Shown: piece after piece, positions 34,136 through 43,288 of the stretch
How positions within the stretch are numbered: position 1 is the stretch's first letter
Layout of the letters: the number at the start of each line of letters is the position of its first letter
Origin: UBA5314 sp040217815
GTDB taxonomy: Bacteria > Bacillota > Syntrophomonadia > Syntrophomonadales > Syntrophomonadaceae
NCBI GenBank assembly: GCA_040217815.1
Contig: JBEHWI010000001.1
Coordinates: forward strand, 1-64,000
DNA length: 64,000 bases
Reading direction: 5' to 3'
Translations under genes and position numbers: made by a program
Notes under the pieces: model-generated
Seen by the model: the letters and a program-made list of their open reading frames with translations, nothing else
The model's database searches: none
What the model was told of the DNA's origin: nothing

Positions 34136-36247
34136 TTAAGTTGGCTCTTTGGTAGAATTTTTAAGAACCGCTTTGCGGGAAAGGTTTACCCGTCCCTGCC
34201 GGTCAATTTCGGTTACTTTCACCAGAATCTGGTCTCCCAGGTTGACCACGTCGGTAACCTTGTTTACCCGGTTTTCAGCCAGCTGGGAAATGTGCACCAT
34301 TCCTTCTTTGCCACTGGAACCCAAAACTCCGGGAATGATTTCCACAAAGGCCCCAAATTCCATGATCCTCTTTACGGTTCCCAGATAAGTTTTACCAACT
34401 TCTACCTCGGCCACTATAGAATCTATCAGCGCCTTGGCTTTTAAGGCTGCATCATGATCGGTTGCCATAATAAACAGGCTGCCATCGTCTTCAATATCAA
34501 TTTTACAGCCGGTCTCATCCACGATCTTATGGATGACCTTTCCGCCCGGTCCGATGACCTCACGGATCTTATCGGGGTGAATCTGCATCCTTAACAGCCG
34601 GGGAGCATACGGAGACAGTTCCTGGTTGGGCTCTTTGATGGCCTCCATCATCTTTTCCATAATGAACATGCGGCCTTCACGAGCCTGCTTCAAGGCAGCT
34701 TCAACGATTTCACGGTTTACCCCGGTAATCTTGATATCCATTTGTACGGCGGTAACACCTTTTTCAGTGCCGGCCAGCTTGAAATCCATATCCCCCAGGG
34801 CATCTTCTATACCTTGAATATCACTCAAGATGGCAAATCCGTTTTCCCCTTTCACCAGGCCCATAGCTATGCCTGATACGGGGCGCTTTATGGGAACACC
34901 AGCATGCATTAATGACAGGGAGCTTCCGCAGACACTACCCATGGAACTCGATCCGTTAGACTCAAGGACTTCTGAAACAACTCGAATGGTGTAGGGAAAC
35001 TCTTCTTCGCTGGGCAAAACCGCCAGTAAAGCCCTTTCAGCCAGAGCCCCATGCCCTATTTCCCGCCGCCCCGGTCCCCTCATGGGCTTGACTTCGCCGG
35101 TGCTGTAGGGAGGGAAGTTGTAATGATGAATGTAGCGTTTTCTGTTTTCAATGCCCAGGCCGTCCAGCAGCTGGTCCTCGCTTAATCCTCCCAGAGTAGT
35201 GACCGATAAAACCTGGGTCTGTCCCCGGGTAAACAAGCCTGAACCATGAGGCCGGGGCAGAAATCCCACCTCACAACTGATGGGCCTGATCTCGGTGAGA
35301 CTGCGGCCGTCTACCCGGTCGCCTTGCTCCAGGATCATCTTACGAACCACTTCTTTGAGCATCTTGTCCAGGAGAGCACCGATGAGCTTTATGTCATCCG
35401 GGTATGTTTCGGTGAAATGTTCCAGAATTTCAGCTTTGGCCTGATCCATCTGGGTTTCCCGGGCCTTTTTGTCCGGATTGCACACCGCAGCTTCCAACTG
35501 GGGTAGACTGTACTGGCGGACTTCCTCTTCTATAGCCGGATCCAGGGACACTAACTGTACTTCCACTTTGGGCTGACCCAATTCCGCATAGATGGTTTCT
35601 TGAAATTCTACGATCTTTTTAATTTCATCGTGGGCGAAAAAGATAGCTTCCAGCATGGTCTCCTCCGGCACTTCGTGGGCGCTACCTTCAACCATCATGA
35701 TGGCTTCTTTGGTGCCTGCCACCACCACATGCATCTCGCTTTTCTGGTATTGTTCCACCGTCGGATTAATGACCAGTTGTCCATCGACTCTTCCCACCAC
35801 GACTGCGGCGACCGGCCCGGCAAAGGGAATGTTAGAGACTCCCAAAGCTACGGAGGCCCCAATGGTGGCAGTCACGTCCGGAGCATTATCTTTATCCACA
35901 GACATAATTGTAGCCACTACATGCAGGTCGGCTTTGTAGCCTTTGGGAAATAAAGGGCGGATGGGCCTGTCTAACTGACGTGCTGATAGGGTGGCAATCT
36001 CCGTGGCCCGTCCTTCGCGTTTGATAAAACCGCCCGGAATTTTGCCTATCGAATACTGCTTTTCCTCATAATCCACGGTCAGGGGGAAGAAATCCAGCCC
36101 TTCCCGGGCCTTGGCCGCAGTAGCGGTCACCAGCACGACGGTGTCCCCATATCTGACCAGGGCAGAACCATTGGCCTGTTTGGCTACCTGCCCCACTTCA
36201 ACGATTAATGGCCTTCCGGCAATTTCAGTCTGATACTTGCGTACTAT
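34136..36247 (-). CDS. pnp: polyribonucleotide nucleotidyltransferase (PNPase), apparent ATA start
   Basis: A 703-residue phosphorolytic exonuclease of RNA decay: two RNase PH domains, then KH ('IGPGGKVIHKIVDETG') and S1 ('GKTYLGTVKRIMEFGAFVE') domains. The ribosome site AAGGAGG (36261-36255) is followed at 7 bases by ATA GTA CGC AAG (36247), which gives the family N-terminus 'VRKYQTEIAGRPL'. No ATG, GTG or TTG lies in frame between that site and the conserved start; the only upstream one, TTG 36265, precedes the ribosome site. ATA initiation is therefore proposed. A sequencing error (ATG to ATA) is the alternative. Immediately after rpsO. Confidence 0.9.
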   Translation of the reverse strand: MVRKYQTEIAGRPLIVEVGQVAKQANGSALVRYGDTVVLVTATAAKAREGLDFFPLTVDYEEKQYSIGKIPGGFIKREGRATEIATLSARQLDRPIRPLFPKGYKADLHVVATIMSVDKDNAPDVTATIGASVALGVSNIPFAGPVAAVVVGRVDGQLVINPTVEQYQKSEMHVVVAGTKEAIMMVEGSAHEVPEETMLEAIFFAHDEIKKIVEFQETIYAELGQPKVEVQLVSLDPAIEEEVRQYSLPQLEAAVCNPDKKARETQMDQAKAEILEHFTETYPDDIKLIGALLDKMLKEVVRKMILEQGDRVDGRSLTEIRPISCEVGFLPRPHGSGLFTRGQTQVLSVTTLGGLSEDQLLDGLGIENRKRYIHHYNFPPYSTGEVKPMRGPGRREIGHGALAERALLAVLPSEEEFPYTIRVVSEVLESNGSSSMGSVCGSSLSLMHAGVPIKRPVSGIAMGLVKGENGFAILSDIQGIEDALGDMDFKLAGTEKGVTAVQMDIKITGVNREIVEAALKQAREGRMFIMEKMMEAIKEPNQELSPYAPRLLRMQIHPDKIREVIGPGGKVIHKIVDETGCKIDIEDDGSLFIMATDHDAALKAKALIDSIVAEVEVGKTYLGTVKRIMEFGAFVEIIPGVLGSSGKEGMVHISQLAENRVNKVTDVVNLGDQILVKVTEIDRQGRVNLSRKAVLKNSTKEPT

Positions 36248-36279
36248 AGCTATTCCTCCTTTCAATAATAATAAAAGTT

Positions 36280-36302
36280 AAAGAGCGGGCTTACCGCTCT
36301 TT
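36280..36302 (-). terminator. hairpin between rpsO and pnp (partial terminator)
   Basis: On the minus strand AAAGAGCGG, 5-base loop, CCGCTCTTT, then AACTTTTATTATT. It starts at the rpsO stop codon and ends 14 bases before the pnp ribosome site. It can end rpsO transcripts early or act as a processing site, as at the rpsO-pnp junction in E. coli. Confidence 0.65.
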
Positions 36303-36570
36303 ACCTGCGCAAACCGAGTCGCGTAACGATGGTCCGGTAACGCTCAAAATCTTTCTTTTTCAGATAATCCAGAAGAGAGCGGCGCTGACCGACCATTTTT
36401 AACAGGCCCCGCCGGGAATGGTGATCCTTTTTATTTGCCTTCAGATGCTCATTTAAGTAATTGATTCTTTCGGTTAGAATCGCTATCTGAACTTCCGGAG
36501 AGCCGGTATCATTTTCATGGATCTGGAACTCCTTGATAAGTTCCCCTTTCTTCTCGTTGTTTAAAGCCAA
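36301..36570 (-). CDS. rpsO: 30S ribosomal protein S15
   Basis: An 89-residue primary 16S rRNA-binding protein. The family pattern is complete: 'HENDTGSPEVQIAILTERI' and 'DHHSRRGLLKMVGQRRSLL' to the C-terminal 'RLGLRR'. Start is TTG 36570, with AGGAGGTGA upstream. A long leader (about 245 bases) precedes it. Confidence 0.97.
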   Translation of the reverse strand: MALNNEKKGELIKEFQIHENDTGSPEVQIAILTERINYLNEHLKANKKDHHSRRGLLKMVGQRRSLLDYLKKKDFERYRTIVTRLGLRR

Positions 36571-36817
36571 AATTTCACCTCCTCACATTATAATCGCCAC
36601 CAACCAAGGTTAGCGTCGGTGAAAATCGCTAATCCTAGCCCGTGGTTCAAAAAGACCCTGGCGGTAACAAGCATCTGCCAGGTGCGGCCTGCTCCTATCA
36701 AGAACCGCTATTAAATATCGGGTCAACTGCAGCTTACCTGCCCTTATGAAGGGAACTTATTATTCTATATTCTCCCAGGGCTGGGGCGCTTTTATACTTT
36801 TCCCGATAACAAGGTAC
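36571..36817 (-). other. rpsO 5' leader, probable S15 regulatory leader
   Basis: A ~245-base untranslated leader between the promoter and rpsO. It holds several potential stems, for example TTCCCTTCAT-AAGGG and CCTGGCAGATGC...GCCAGG. Bacterial S15 often controls its own leader; structure and binding are inferred, and no Rfam-type consensus is claimed. Confidence 0.5.
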
Positions 36818-36847
36818 ATTGTAGCATATTCGGCGAGTATATGTAAA
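36818..36847 (-). promoter_or_regulatory. rpsO promoter
   Basis: On the minus strand TTTACA (36842-36847) and an extended -10 TGC-TACAAT (TACAAT at 36818-36823) with an 18-base spacer, between ribF and the leader. Confidence 0.65.
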
Positions 36848-36855
36848 CGAAGGAA

Positions 36856-37806
36856 TTAGAGCCCTGGCAACGGCTGACCCGGCAGGTAATCCCGGGCCGC
36901 ATCCCGGTCTGCCCCGATCTGGGCCTTCAGTTCTTCAATGCTGCCGAATTTCCTCTCATCCCTTAACTTTTTATAGAAACTCAATCCCAGGCTTTCTCCA
37001 TAAAGGTCTCCCTGGAAGTCGATCAGATGCGCTTCGATGGAAATAGCGTCACCACTTAAAAAGGTCGGCACATTGCCGATGTTAACGACCGCCGGCAGCC
37101 ACTCTCCTTTACGCCTTACCCGGGCAGCATATACTCCTTTGCCAGGTACAATTACGTCCTCATCCACCTGAAGGTTGGCGGTTGGGAAACCCAGGATCGC
37201 CGCGCCGCGGCGATCACCTTTTACCACCCGGCCTTCCAGAAACGGGTAATGGCACAGCATTTCCTTGGCTTTGTCAATGACCCCTTGCTCCAGGTAACGG
37301 CGGATAAGGGTGCTGGACACAACTTCATCTTCAACTCTGACCGGGGATATAATGTGAACCTTAAAACCATACCCCTCCCCCAGGGCTTGCAGCATTTCAG
37401 GAGTCCCGGCTCCACGATGGCCAAAGGAGTAATTGAAGCCTATAAAAGCTTCTTTAATATGCAGTAGGTCCACCAACACCCGTTTAACAAATTCTTCGGG
37501 GGTCCAGCGAGCCATTTCCAGGCTAAAGGAGTGATAAATAAGCAGGTCCATGCCCAGATTTTTCAACAACTCGACCTTCTGTTCGGCAGTCACCAGCATT
37601 TTGGGGGCTCGCTCCGGAAAAAGCACCTTGGAGGGGTGCGGCTCAAATATAAAAGCAGCGGCAGTGCCATCGTCCTGACGGGCCCGGTTAAGGAGCGTTG
37701 TAATCAGTTTCTTATGCCCCTGGTGCACCCCGTCAAAATTCCCAAGGGCCAGGAAAAGAGGTTTTCCGGAAGATATGTAGTTGTCAGCTTCTCTAATTAC
37801 CTGCAT
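36856..37806 (-). CDS. ribF: bifunctional riboflavin kinase/FAD synthetase
   Basis: A 316-residue enzyme converting riboflavin to FMN and FAD. The N-terminal FAD synthetase has 'LGNFDGVHQGHKKL' and 'SSTLIRRYL'; the C-terminal riboflavin kinase has 'GDRRGAAILGFPTANL'. The ATG at 37806 lies 11 bases after TAGGAG; the GTG at 37818 touches the site. The rpsO promoter region lies just past its stop. Confidence 0.95.
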   Translation of the reverse strand: MQVIREADNYISSGKPLFLALGNFDGVHQGHKKLITTLLNRARQDDGTAAAFIFEPHPSKVLFPERAPKMLVTAEQKVELLKNLGMDLLIYHSFSLEMARWTPEEFVKRVLVDLLHIKEAFIGFNYSFGHRGAGTPEMLQALGEGYGFKVHIISPVRVEDEVVSSTLIRRYLEQGVIDKAKEMLCHYPFLEGRVVKGDRRGAAILGFPTANLQVDEDVIVPGKGVYAARVRRKGEWLPAVVNIGNVPTFLSGDAISIEAHLIDFQGDLYGESLGLSFYKKLRDERKFGSIEELKAQIGADRDAARDYLPGQPLPGL

Positions 37807-37820
37807 CAGCGGTATCACTC

Positions 37821-38702
37821 CTAGATTAATAATCTTAAAGGGTGGAGCCAGGTGCCAGCCGAATTTTCAAGCTCGGCCATCCCCAAAAAGCGGCGGTCTG
37901 CAAAATAGACTCTCACCCGGCCTGTTAAAGGAATTTCTCCCAATCCTATAGCCCGACCGTTCCTCCATGAGGATTCCACCTGCTCTGGTATGATGACTTC
38001 CGGTAAACTGCCCAGCGGGAAATCGGACGGAAGTAGATAGGTGCTTAAGTCCTGATTCTCCAGCTGTTCTAATGAAACAGATTGGACTATATCAAATGGT
38101 CCTGAGCAAAGCCGCACCAGTTGGCTTAGCACTGCGCCAGTACCTAGTTTTTCGCCAATATCGTGGCCAAGGGTTCTTATGTAAGTACCCCGGGAACACA
38201 AGACTTTAATGGTTATTTGGGGCCAGGGAGAAGAATCTTCCACTTTCAAAAGCTCCAAACGGTCTATTTCAATTTCCCGTGCTGTACGTTCCACCACCAT
38301 CCCCTGCCGGGCATACTCATAGAGCCTCTTGCCCTGATGGTGTACCGCTGAATACATAGGCGGAACCTGCAGGCTTACTCCCAGGAAGGATTGCAGCACT
38401 TCGTCAAGCTGCTTGGTAGTAAAGCGAGTACTTCCACTGCTCTCGACCCTGCCCCAGATATCCTGGGTGTCCGATGTGGCTCCCAGGAAAAAAGCGGCCT
38501 GGTATTCCTTGCGCTGGTCTTCTATATATTGCAGGAATTTGTTGGCCTGTCCCAGAGCTACAGGTAAAACACCGGTAGCCATAGGATCAAGAGTCCCTAG
38601 ATGCCCGATCTTGTGTTTCCGGGGCAGCCGTTTCTTAATTACCCGTACTACATCAAAAGAGGTCAAGCCGGGCGGTTTATTGATATTTAGAAAGCCGTCC
38701 AA
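37821..38702 (-). CDS. truB: tRNA pseudouridine(55) synthase
   Basis: A 293-residue enzyme making pseudouridine 55 in the T loop of tRNAs. The catalytic Asp is in 'HLGTLDPMATGVLP'. The sequence continues with 'YSAVHHQGKRLYEYAR' and 'CSRGTYIRTLGHDIG'. Start is TTG 38702, just after the NrnA stop, with GAGGAAGTG in the preceding gene end. The C-terminal PUA-like part is present but short. Confidence 0.96.
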   Translation of the reverse strand: MDGFLNINKPPGLTSFDVVRVIKKRLPRKHKIGHLGTLDPMATGVLPVALGQANKFLQYIEDQRKEYQAAFFLGATSDTQDIWGRVESSGSTRFTTKQLDEVLQSFLGVSLQVPPMYSAVHHQGKRLYEYARQGMVVERTAREIEIDRLELLKVEDSSPWPQITIKVLCSRGTYIRTLGHDIGEKLGTGAVLSQLVRLCSGPFDIVQSVSLEQLENQDLSTYLLPSDFPLGSLPEVIIPEQVESSWRNGRAIGLGEIPLTGRVRVYFADRRFLGMAELENSAGTWLHPLRLLI

Positions 38703-38705
38703 GCT

Positions 38706-39671
38706 CTATATCACTTCCTCGATAGCGTCAAAGACTGTTTTTTGAACTTCATCAAGCGTTCCTGGCCGACGCGCACCGGCTGCCTGGCGGTGTCCTCCTC
38801 CGCCAAATTGCTGGGCCAGAGCAGCAACGTCTACCCGCCCTTTGGAACGCAAACCGATTTTTATGGTGCCGGGGCTTATCTCCCGCAGGAGAACACCCAC
38901 TTCTACACCCTCAATCATGCGTGTATAGTTTATTAAACCCTCTGGATTAAGTTCCAGCGCGTCAATTTTCTTCAGATCGGAATAAGGCAGAAGCATACAG
39001 GCGATGCGTCCATCAGGGCTGAAGTTCAGGTGCTGAAGAGCCAAACGCAGAAGATACATCTCTTTCCGGTTCTTCGATTCGAAGAGATTGATCCGAGCCG
39101 AGTTGACATCGACCCCTGTATCCAAAAGCAGTGCAGCCGTACGCAAGGTTTGACTGGTGGTGTTGCCGTTTAAGAATCCCCCGGTATCCATGAGCAAGGC
39201 AGCATAGAGGGCTTCAGCAATCTCCGGCTCCAGGGTGACATTTAAGGCTTGAAGAAGCTGGGCAATAATCTCGCCGGTGGCTGCGGCTTGAGGGTCTACG
39301 TAATTGTAATGGCCAAATATCTCGTTGGTTGGGTGATGATCAATATTAATGGTGACAACCGTCAAACCGGCTGTCCATTCTCTAATGCTATCATGAATTC
39401 TTCCCAGGTCGGAACAATCCAGATAGATCAACCCGGAGAAGTCCGTAGAAATTTGCTCCAGGGGTTTGAACAGTTCAATTCCCTGGAGATAAAGATAATT
39501 ATTGGGAAGGGGTTCGGCCTGTAAGATTTGAACTCTTTTACCCAATTGCTTAAGACCCAGTGCCAGGCCCAGTAAAGACCCTATACAATCTCCATCGGGG
39601 AGCATATGCCCCAACAAAAGCCAATCGTCCTGAGAATTAAGCTCTTGCGCAATTTCACCAATGCTATTCAT
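38706..39671 (-). CDS. nrnA: DHH/DHHA1 bifunctional oligoribonuclease NrnA
   Basis: A 321-residue DHH-family phosphoesterase that degrades nanoRNA (2-5 nt) and dephosphorylates pAp, completing RNA decay. Motifs: 'LGHMLPDGDCIGS' (metal Asp), 'LDCSDLGR', 'NIDHHPTNE' (DHH) and C-terminal 'GGGGHRQAAG'. Two ATGs (39674, 39671) are possible; 39671 has better spacing to AAGGGG. It overlaps rbfA by 8 bases. Confidence 0.93.
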   Translation of the reverse strand: MNSIGEIAQELNSQDDWLLLGHMLPDGDCIGSLLGLALGLKQLGKRVQILQAEPLPNNYLYLQGIELFKPLEQISTDFSGLIYLDCSDLGRIHDSIREWTAGLTVVTINIDHHPTNEIFGHYNYVDPQAAATGEIIAQLLQALNVTLEPEIAEALYAALLMDTGGFLNGNTTSQTLRTAALLLDTGVDVNSARINLFESKNRKEMYLLRLALQHLNFSPDGRIACMLLPYSDLKKIDALELNPEGLINYTRMIEGVEVGVLLREISPGTIKIGLRSKGRVDVAALAQQFGGGGHRQAAGARRPGTLDEVQKTVFDAIEEVI

Positions 39672-40038
39672 CATTCCCCTTCTCGCCCTTGTTGTCACTC
39701 AGTTCCTGAAGCAGTGTGGAAATACGTATACCATGCTCAATCGATTTGTCCAGGCGAAACTCCAGTTCCGGGAAATGCCTGACTGCAAATTCCCTGGCCA
39801 GCTCACTGCGGATATGGCCTTTGGCCTTCTGCAGAGCCCGCATAATATCTTCCTGGCGCTGCTCCTCAGCCAAAATGCTGAAGTTGACCCGGGCATGACC
39901 CAGGTCATTGGAAACGTCAACCCGGGTGATAGATACGGTGCTAAAGTCAATACGGGGATCCTTGATATCTTCTTGCAGAATCCTTGCCATACTTCGCTTG
40001 ATTTCAACTGCCATTCTATCTTGACGGCGCTTGTTCAT
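39664..40038 (-). CDS. rbfA: ribosome-binding factor A
   Basis: A 124-residue KH-like protein needed for late 30S subunit maturation. Family blocks: 'RRQDRMAVEIKRSMARIL', 'SITRVDVSNDLGHARVNF' and 'RHFPELEFRLDKSIEHGIRI'. ATG 40038 lies 32 bases after the infB stop. Confidence 0.95.
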   Translation of the reverse strand: MNKRRQDRMAVEIKRSMARILQEDIKDPRIDFSTVSITRVDVSNDLGHARVNFSILAEEQRQEDIMRALQKAKGHIRSELAREFAVRHFPELEFRLDKSIEHGIRISTLLQELSDNKGEKGNDE

Positions 40039-40070
40039 TCGCCATCCCCCATTTCAACTGTCATTTAAGT

Positions 40071-42878
40071 TTATAGGTGTCTGGGTACTTCTTCCATGGT
40101 AAATGCTTCGATAACGTCGCCTTCTTTGATGTCGTTAAAGTTGCTTATGCCCATTCCACATTCATAGTTTTCTACAACTTCTTTGACGTCATCCTTAAAG
40201 CGCCTTAAAGAATCGAGTTTGCCCTCAAATACGATTACTCCATCCCTCAAGATACGTACATTGGCGTTTCGTTGGATTTTGCCGTCCAGAACATAACAGC
40301 CGCCAACCGCACCGACATTGGGAACCCTGAAGACCTGGCGCACTTCAGCACGGCCCATGTATTTCTCCTTGTATTCGGGATCTAGCAAACCAACCATGGC
40401 TTTCTTAACATCATCAATAGCTTCATAAATAACCCGGTAAAGCCGCACGTCAATGTTTTCATCTTCTGCATATTTCCGGGCTTTGCTGTCCGGTCTGACA
40501 TTAAACCCAATGATTATGGCGTTGGAGGCTGACGCCAGCATAACATCAGTCTCGGTTACGGCACCAACTGCTGAGTGAATTACATTCACCTTGACCTCAT
40601 CGGTGCTCAAACGGACCAGTGACTGAACCAGGGCTTCGATGGATCCCTGTACATCTCCTTTTATAATCAGATTCAAATCCTTGGCATCAGCTTCCTTCAT
40701 TTGACGGAAGAAATCATCAAGGGATATGCGGCTATTCTGCTTTTGTTCTTCGATCTTCTTTTCATTGGCTCTCATAGTGGTCACAGCTTTGGCCGTTTTT
40801 TCGTCGCAGGCCTGCACTTTGCTGCCCGCTTCGGGAACCCCGCTCCAACCGGTTATTTCAACCGGCATGGAAGGCTGGGCTTTGTCAACCCGGCGCCCCC
40901 GGTAGTCGGTCATAGCCCTGACTTTGCACCAGCTTACGCCGGCCAGCAGGTAATCCCCAATTTTCAATGTCCCTTTCTGGACCAGAACGGTTGATATAGC
41001 CCCCCGGCCTTTGTCCAGTTCACCTTCAATAACTACCCCTTCGGCAGGACGGTCAGGATTGGCCTTAATGTCATTCATTTCTGCCAGTAATAGGATCATT
41101 TCCAGGAGCGTTTCAATTCCTTCACCCGATTTGGCCGAAACTGGGACAAATATGATATCTCCGCCCCATTCCTCGGCGAGTATGCCGTGCTCAGTGAGCT
41201 GGCGCATAACCTTTTCCGGGTTGGCTTCCGGTTTGTCGATTTTGTTGACTGCCACCAGGAAAGGAACCTTGGCTGCCCGAATGTGGTTGATCGCTTCAAT
41301 CGTTTGAGGCATAACCCCATCATCGGCTGCTACAACCAGAACAACTATATCGGTAAGGTTCGCTCCCCTGGCCCTCATGGCGGTAAAAGCCTCGTGGCCT
41401 GGGGTATCGATAAAAGTAATCCGGTTGTCATGAATATTTACCTGGTATGCTCCAATATGCTGGGTGATTCCTCCGGCTTCACCGGAGACTACATTGGCCT
41501 GGCGAATTCTATCCAGCAATGAGGTTTTCCCGTGGTCTACATGCCCCATAACCGTAACCACGGGCGGCCGGTTCTGCAGGGTTTCCTCTTCATCAATGAT
41601 CTCTTCCAGCATTTTCTGCTCGGCTGACAGTACGCGTTGTACCTTGGTTTCGTAAAGGCTGCATACGATCTCGGCGGTTTCAAAATCTATGATCTGGTTT
41701 ATGGAGGCCATTATCCCCAATTCCATAAGCTTCTTCAAAATATCCGCCGGGCTGCGAGTCAGTTTTTCAGCCAATTCGCGAACTGTTATGGTATCTTCAA
41801 TGTCGATCAATTGGGGCGGTTGAACGACAACCTCATCACGACGTTTTTTGTGTTTTGATTTTCTCGTGGGACGGGAATAATCCCGGAGGTTTTCCGGTTT
41901 GGTGTTCCGGTTAGGTCCCTGTCCCGGTTTACCAGCGGTCTTTTTGGCAGGGCCTCCTTTTCCAAGCGGCTGGCCTATAGGCCCGGGGGTAGGGCCTCCC
42001 GGCCGTGAAAAGGGTGGACGCTGTTGAGACGTACCTGGTCTGGACGGAGCCCCGCCGCCACCAGGTCTCGCGCCTCCCGGACGGCCTTGCTGTCCCTGCG
42101 GAGCAGGACGGCCTTGCTGTCCCTGCGGAGCAGGACGGCCTTGTTGTCCCTGCGGAGCAGGACGACCTTGTGAATAAGGCGGTCTACCTTGTTCTCCAGG
42201 TCTACCTGGTGTCTGGCCGCCGCGATTCTGATCATAAGGCCTGGGCCCCGATTGGGGGGGACGGTTGTCTCTTCCCTGCGCTCCCTGTGGGCGTCCTTCG
42301 CCATAAGGCCTGCCATGCTGTCCTCCAGCGGGACGGCCCTGATCAGGTCTCGGTTGATACCCGGTTCTTCCTTGATCGGGTCTACCTTGCTGGGGTCCAG
42401 TCGGCCTGTTGTATTCAGGACGAGCTGCTCCCTGCCCGGGCCTATTCTGATCAGACCTGAAGGGCTGAGCAGCAGGACGAGTTTGATTGGGTCGGTTTTG
42501 GGTTCCCTGTGGCCGGTTTGCAGCGGCATTTCTATCCGGACCCGTTTGTGGCGAAGAAGCAGTACGTACTTCCTGTCCGGGAACTGGTCTGGCCTTGTTT
42601 TCAGGGGTACGAACCGCGCCCCGACCTGGTTCAGGCCTTGAAGGAGGGCGCTCCGTTTTATTGGCCGGAGCAGGAGCAGCTTCAGATTTTGCTGCGGGCG
42701 GTTTGGGGCTACCGGCTTCCTGTTTACCCAAACGTTTCTTAACCCAGACAGCCTGTGAATCCTCCATGGTACTCATATGGTTTTTAATATCCAGCCCCAG
42801 TCCCTGGAGAACGTCGACCATTTCCTTACTGGGTAATCCCAATTCTTTAGCTAACTCATGCACTCTTATTTTCGCCAT
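40071..42878 (-). CDS. infB: translation initiation factor IF-2, long form
   Basis: A 935-residue GTPase that loads fMet-tRNA onto the 30S subunit. N-terminal IF2-N domain ('RVHELAKELGLPSKEM'), then about 290 residues (50-340) very rich in Arg, Gly, Pro and Gln with a threefold repeat of 'RPAPQGQQG', a basic stretch ('RPTRKSKHKKRRDE'), a second IF2-N-like helix bundle, then the G domain ('GHVDHGKTSLL' near 445, 'DTPGHEAF', 'NKID') and C-terminal domains. B. subtilis IF-2 is about 716, so the extra length is in the low-complexity linker. ATG 42878 overlaps the L7Ae-like stop. Confidence 0.97.
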   Translation of the reverse strand: MAKIRVHELAKELGLPSKEMVDVLQGLGLDIKNHMSTMEDSQAVWVKKRLGKQEAGSPKPPAAKSEAAPAPANKTERPPSRPEPGRGAVRTPENKARPVPGQEVRTASSPQTGPDRNAAANRPQGTQNRPNQTRPAAQPFRSDQNRPGQGAARPEYNRPTGPQQGRPDQGRTGYQPRPDQGRPAGGQHGRPYGEGRPQGAQGRDNRPPQSGPRPYDQNRGGQTPGRPGEQGRPPYSQGRPAPQGQQGRPAPQGQQGRPAPQGQQGRPGGARPGGGGAPSRPGTSQQRPPFSRPGGPTPGPIGQPLGKGGPAKKTAGKPGQGPNRNTKPENLRDYSRPTRKSKHKKRRDEVVVQPPQLIDIEDTITVRELAEKLTRSPADILKKLMELGIMASINQIIDFETAEIVCSLYETKVQRVLSAEQKMLEEIIDEEETLQNRPPVVTVMGHVDHGKTSLLDRIRQANVVSGEAGGITQHIGAYQVNIHDNRITFIDTPGHEAFTAMRARGANLTDIVVLVVAADDGVMPQTIEAINHIRAAKVPFLVAVNKIDKPEANPEKVMRQLTEHGILAEEWGGDIIFVPVSAKSGEGIETLLEMILLLAEMNDIKANPDRPAEGVVIEGELDKGRGAISTVLVQKGTLKIGDYLLAGVSWCKVRAMTDYRGRRVDKAQPSMPVEITGWSGVPEAGSKVQACDEKTAKAVTTMRANEKKIEEQKQNSRISLDDFFRQMKEADAKDLNLIIKGDVQGSIEALVQSLVRLSTDEVKVNVIHSAVGAVTETDVMLASASNAIIIGFNVRPDSKARKYAEDENIDVRLYRVIYEAIDDVKKAMVGLLDPEYKEKYMGRAEVRQVFRVPNVGAVGGCYVLDGKIQRNANVRILRDGVIVFEGKLDSLRRFKDDVKEVVENYECGMGISNFNDIKEGDVIEAFTMEEVPRHL
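42079..42170 (-). repeat. 27-bp tandem repeat inside infB
   Basis: Three nearly identical 27-base units (42079-42105, 42106-42132, 42133-42159) and a partial fourth encode 'RPAPQGQQG' in the IF-2 linker. The units differ at only one or two bases, so they arose recently by slippage and copy number probably varies among strains. Confidence 0.85.
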
Positions 42879-43207
42879 TCATCCACCCCCATGCTCTTTG
42901 CTGCTTCCGCCTCATTCATTCGTTTTATCAGAGCTCCCGCAATTCCTTCATCATTTACTGTCAACGCAACTCGATAAGCCTTGCCTACCGCATTTCCCAA
43001 TTCATATTTATCCCCCATTATAATCCAGGGGATTTTCGCCCTCTGGCAGGCAGACATCAGAGAGTCCTTGCTGGCCGGCGCAATATCATTGCTCAATACT
43101 AACAAATAAGCTCGCCTGCTTATCATACTGGATTTAGCCGCCATAGTCCCGGAGGATATCTTACCCGCGCGGGCTGCCATGCCCAGCAGGCCATAAACTT
43201 TTTTCAT
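42866..43207 (-). CDS. L7Ae/YlxQ-family RNA-binding protein
   Basis: A 113-residue L7Ae/L30e-type protein, YlxQ in Bacillus, likely binding kink-turn RNA or the ribosome. Typical: 'YGLLGMAARAGKISSGT', 'LVLSNDIAPASKD' and 'KIPWIIMGDKYELGNAVGK'. Start at ATG 43207 follows CAGGGATGTGA; an upstream start at 43273 has no site. It overlaps infB by 13 bases and lies 81 bases after rnpM. Confidence 0.85.
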   Translation of the reverse strand: MKKVYGLLGMAARAGKISSGTMAAKSSMISRRAYLLVLSNDIAPASKDSLMSACQRAKIPWIIMGDKYELGNAVGKAYRVALTVNDEGIAGALIKRMNEAEAAKSMGVDEWRK

Positions 43208-43288
43208 TACTTCACATCCCTGTCCTAAGACCGTTTTGGATTGAATTAAGTTATTCAGTTTATAGAACACCATTATAAGTAAATTGCT

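Noticed and set aside
36263..36265. TTG 36265 as start of pnp
   Set aside because: It lies 5' of the Shine-Dalgarno sequence, has none of its own, and would add six residues not seen in the family.
42079..42170. 27-bp tandem units as a CRISPR array
   Set aside because: There are no spacers, the units are directly adjacent and they are in frame inside infB.
42005..43023. Long plus-strand and alternate minus-strand frames over infB
   Set aside because: The GC-skewed repeats of the IF-2 linker leave other frames open; the infB frame alone carries known domains.
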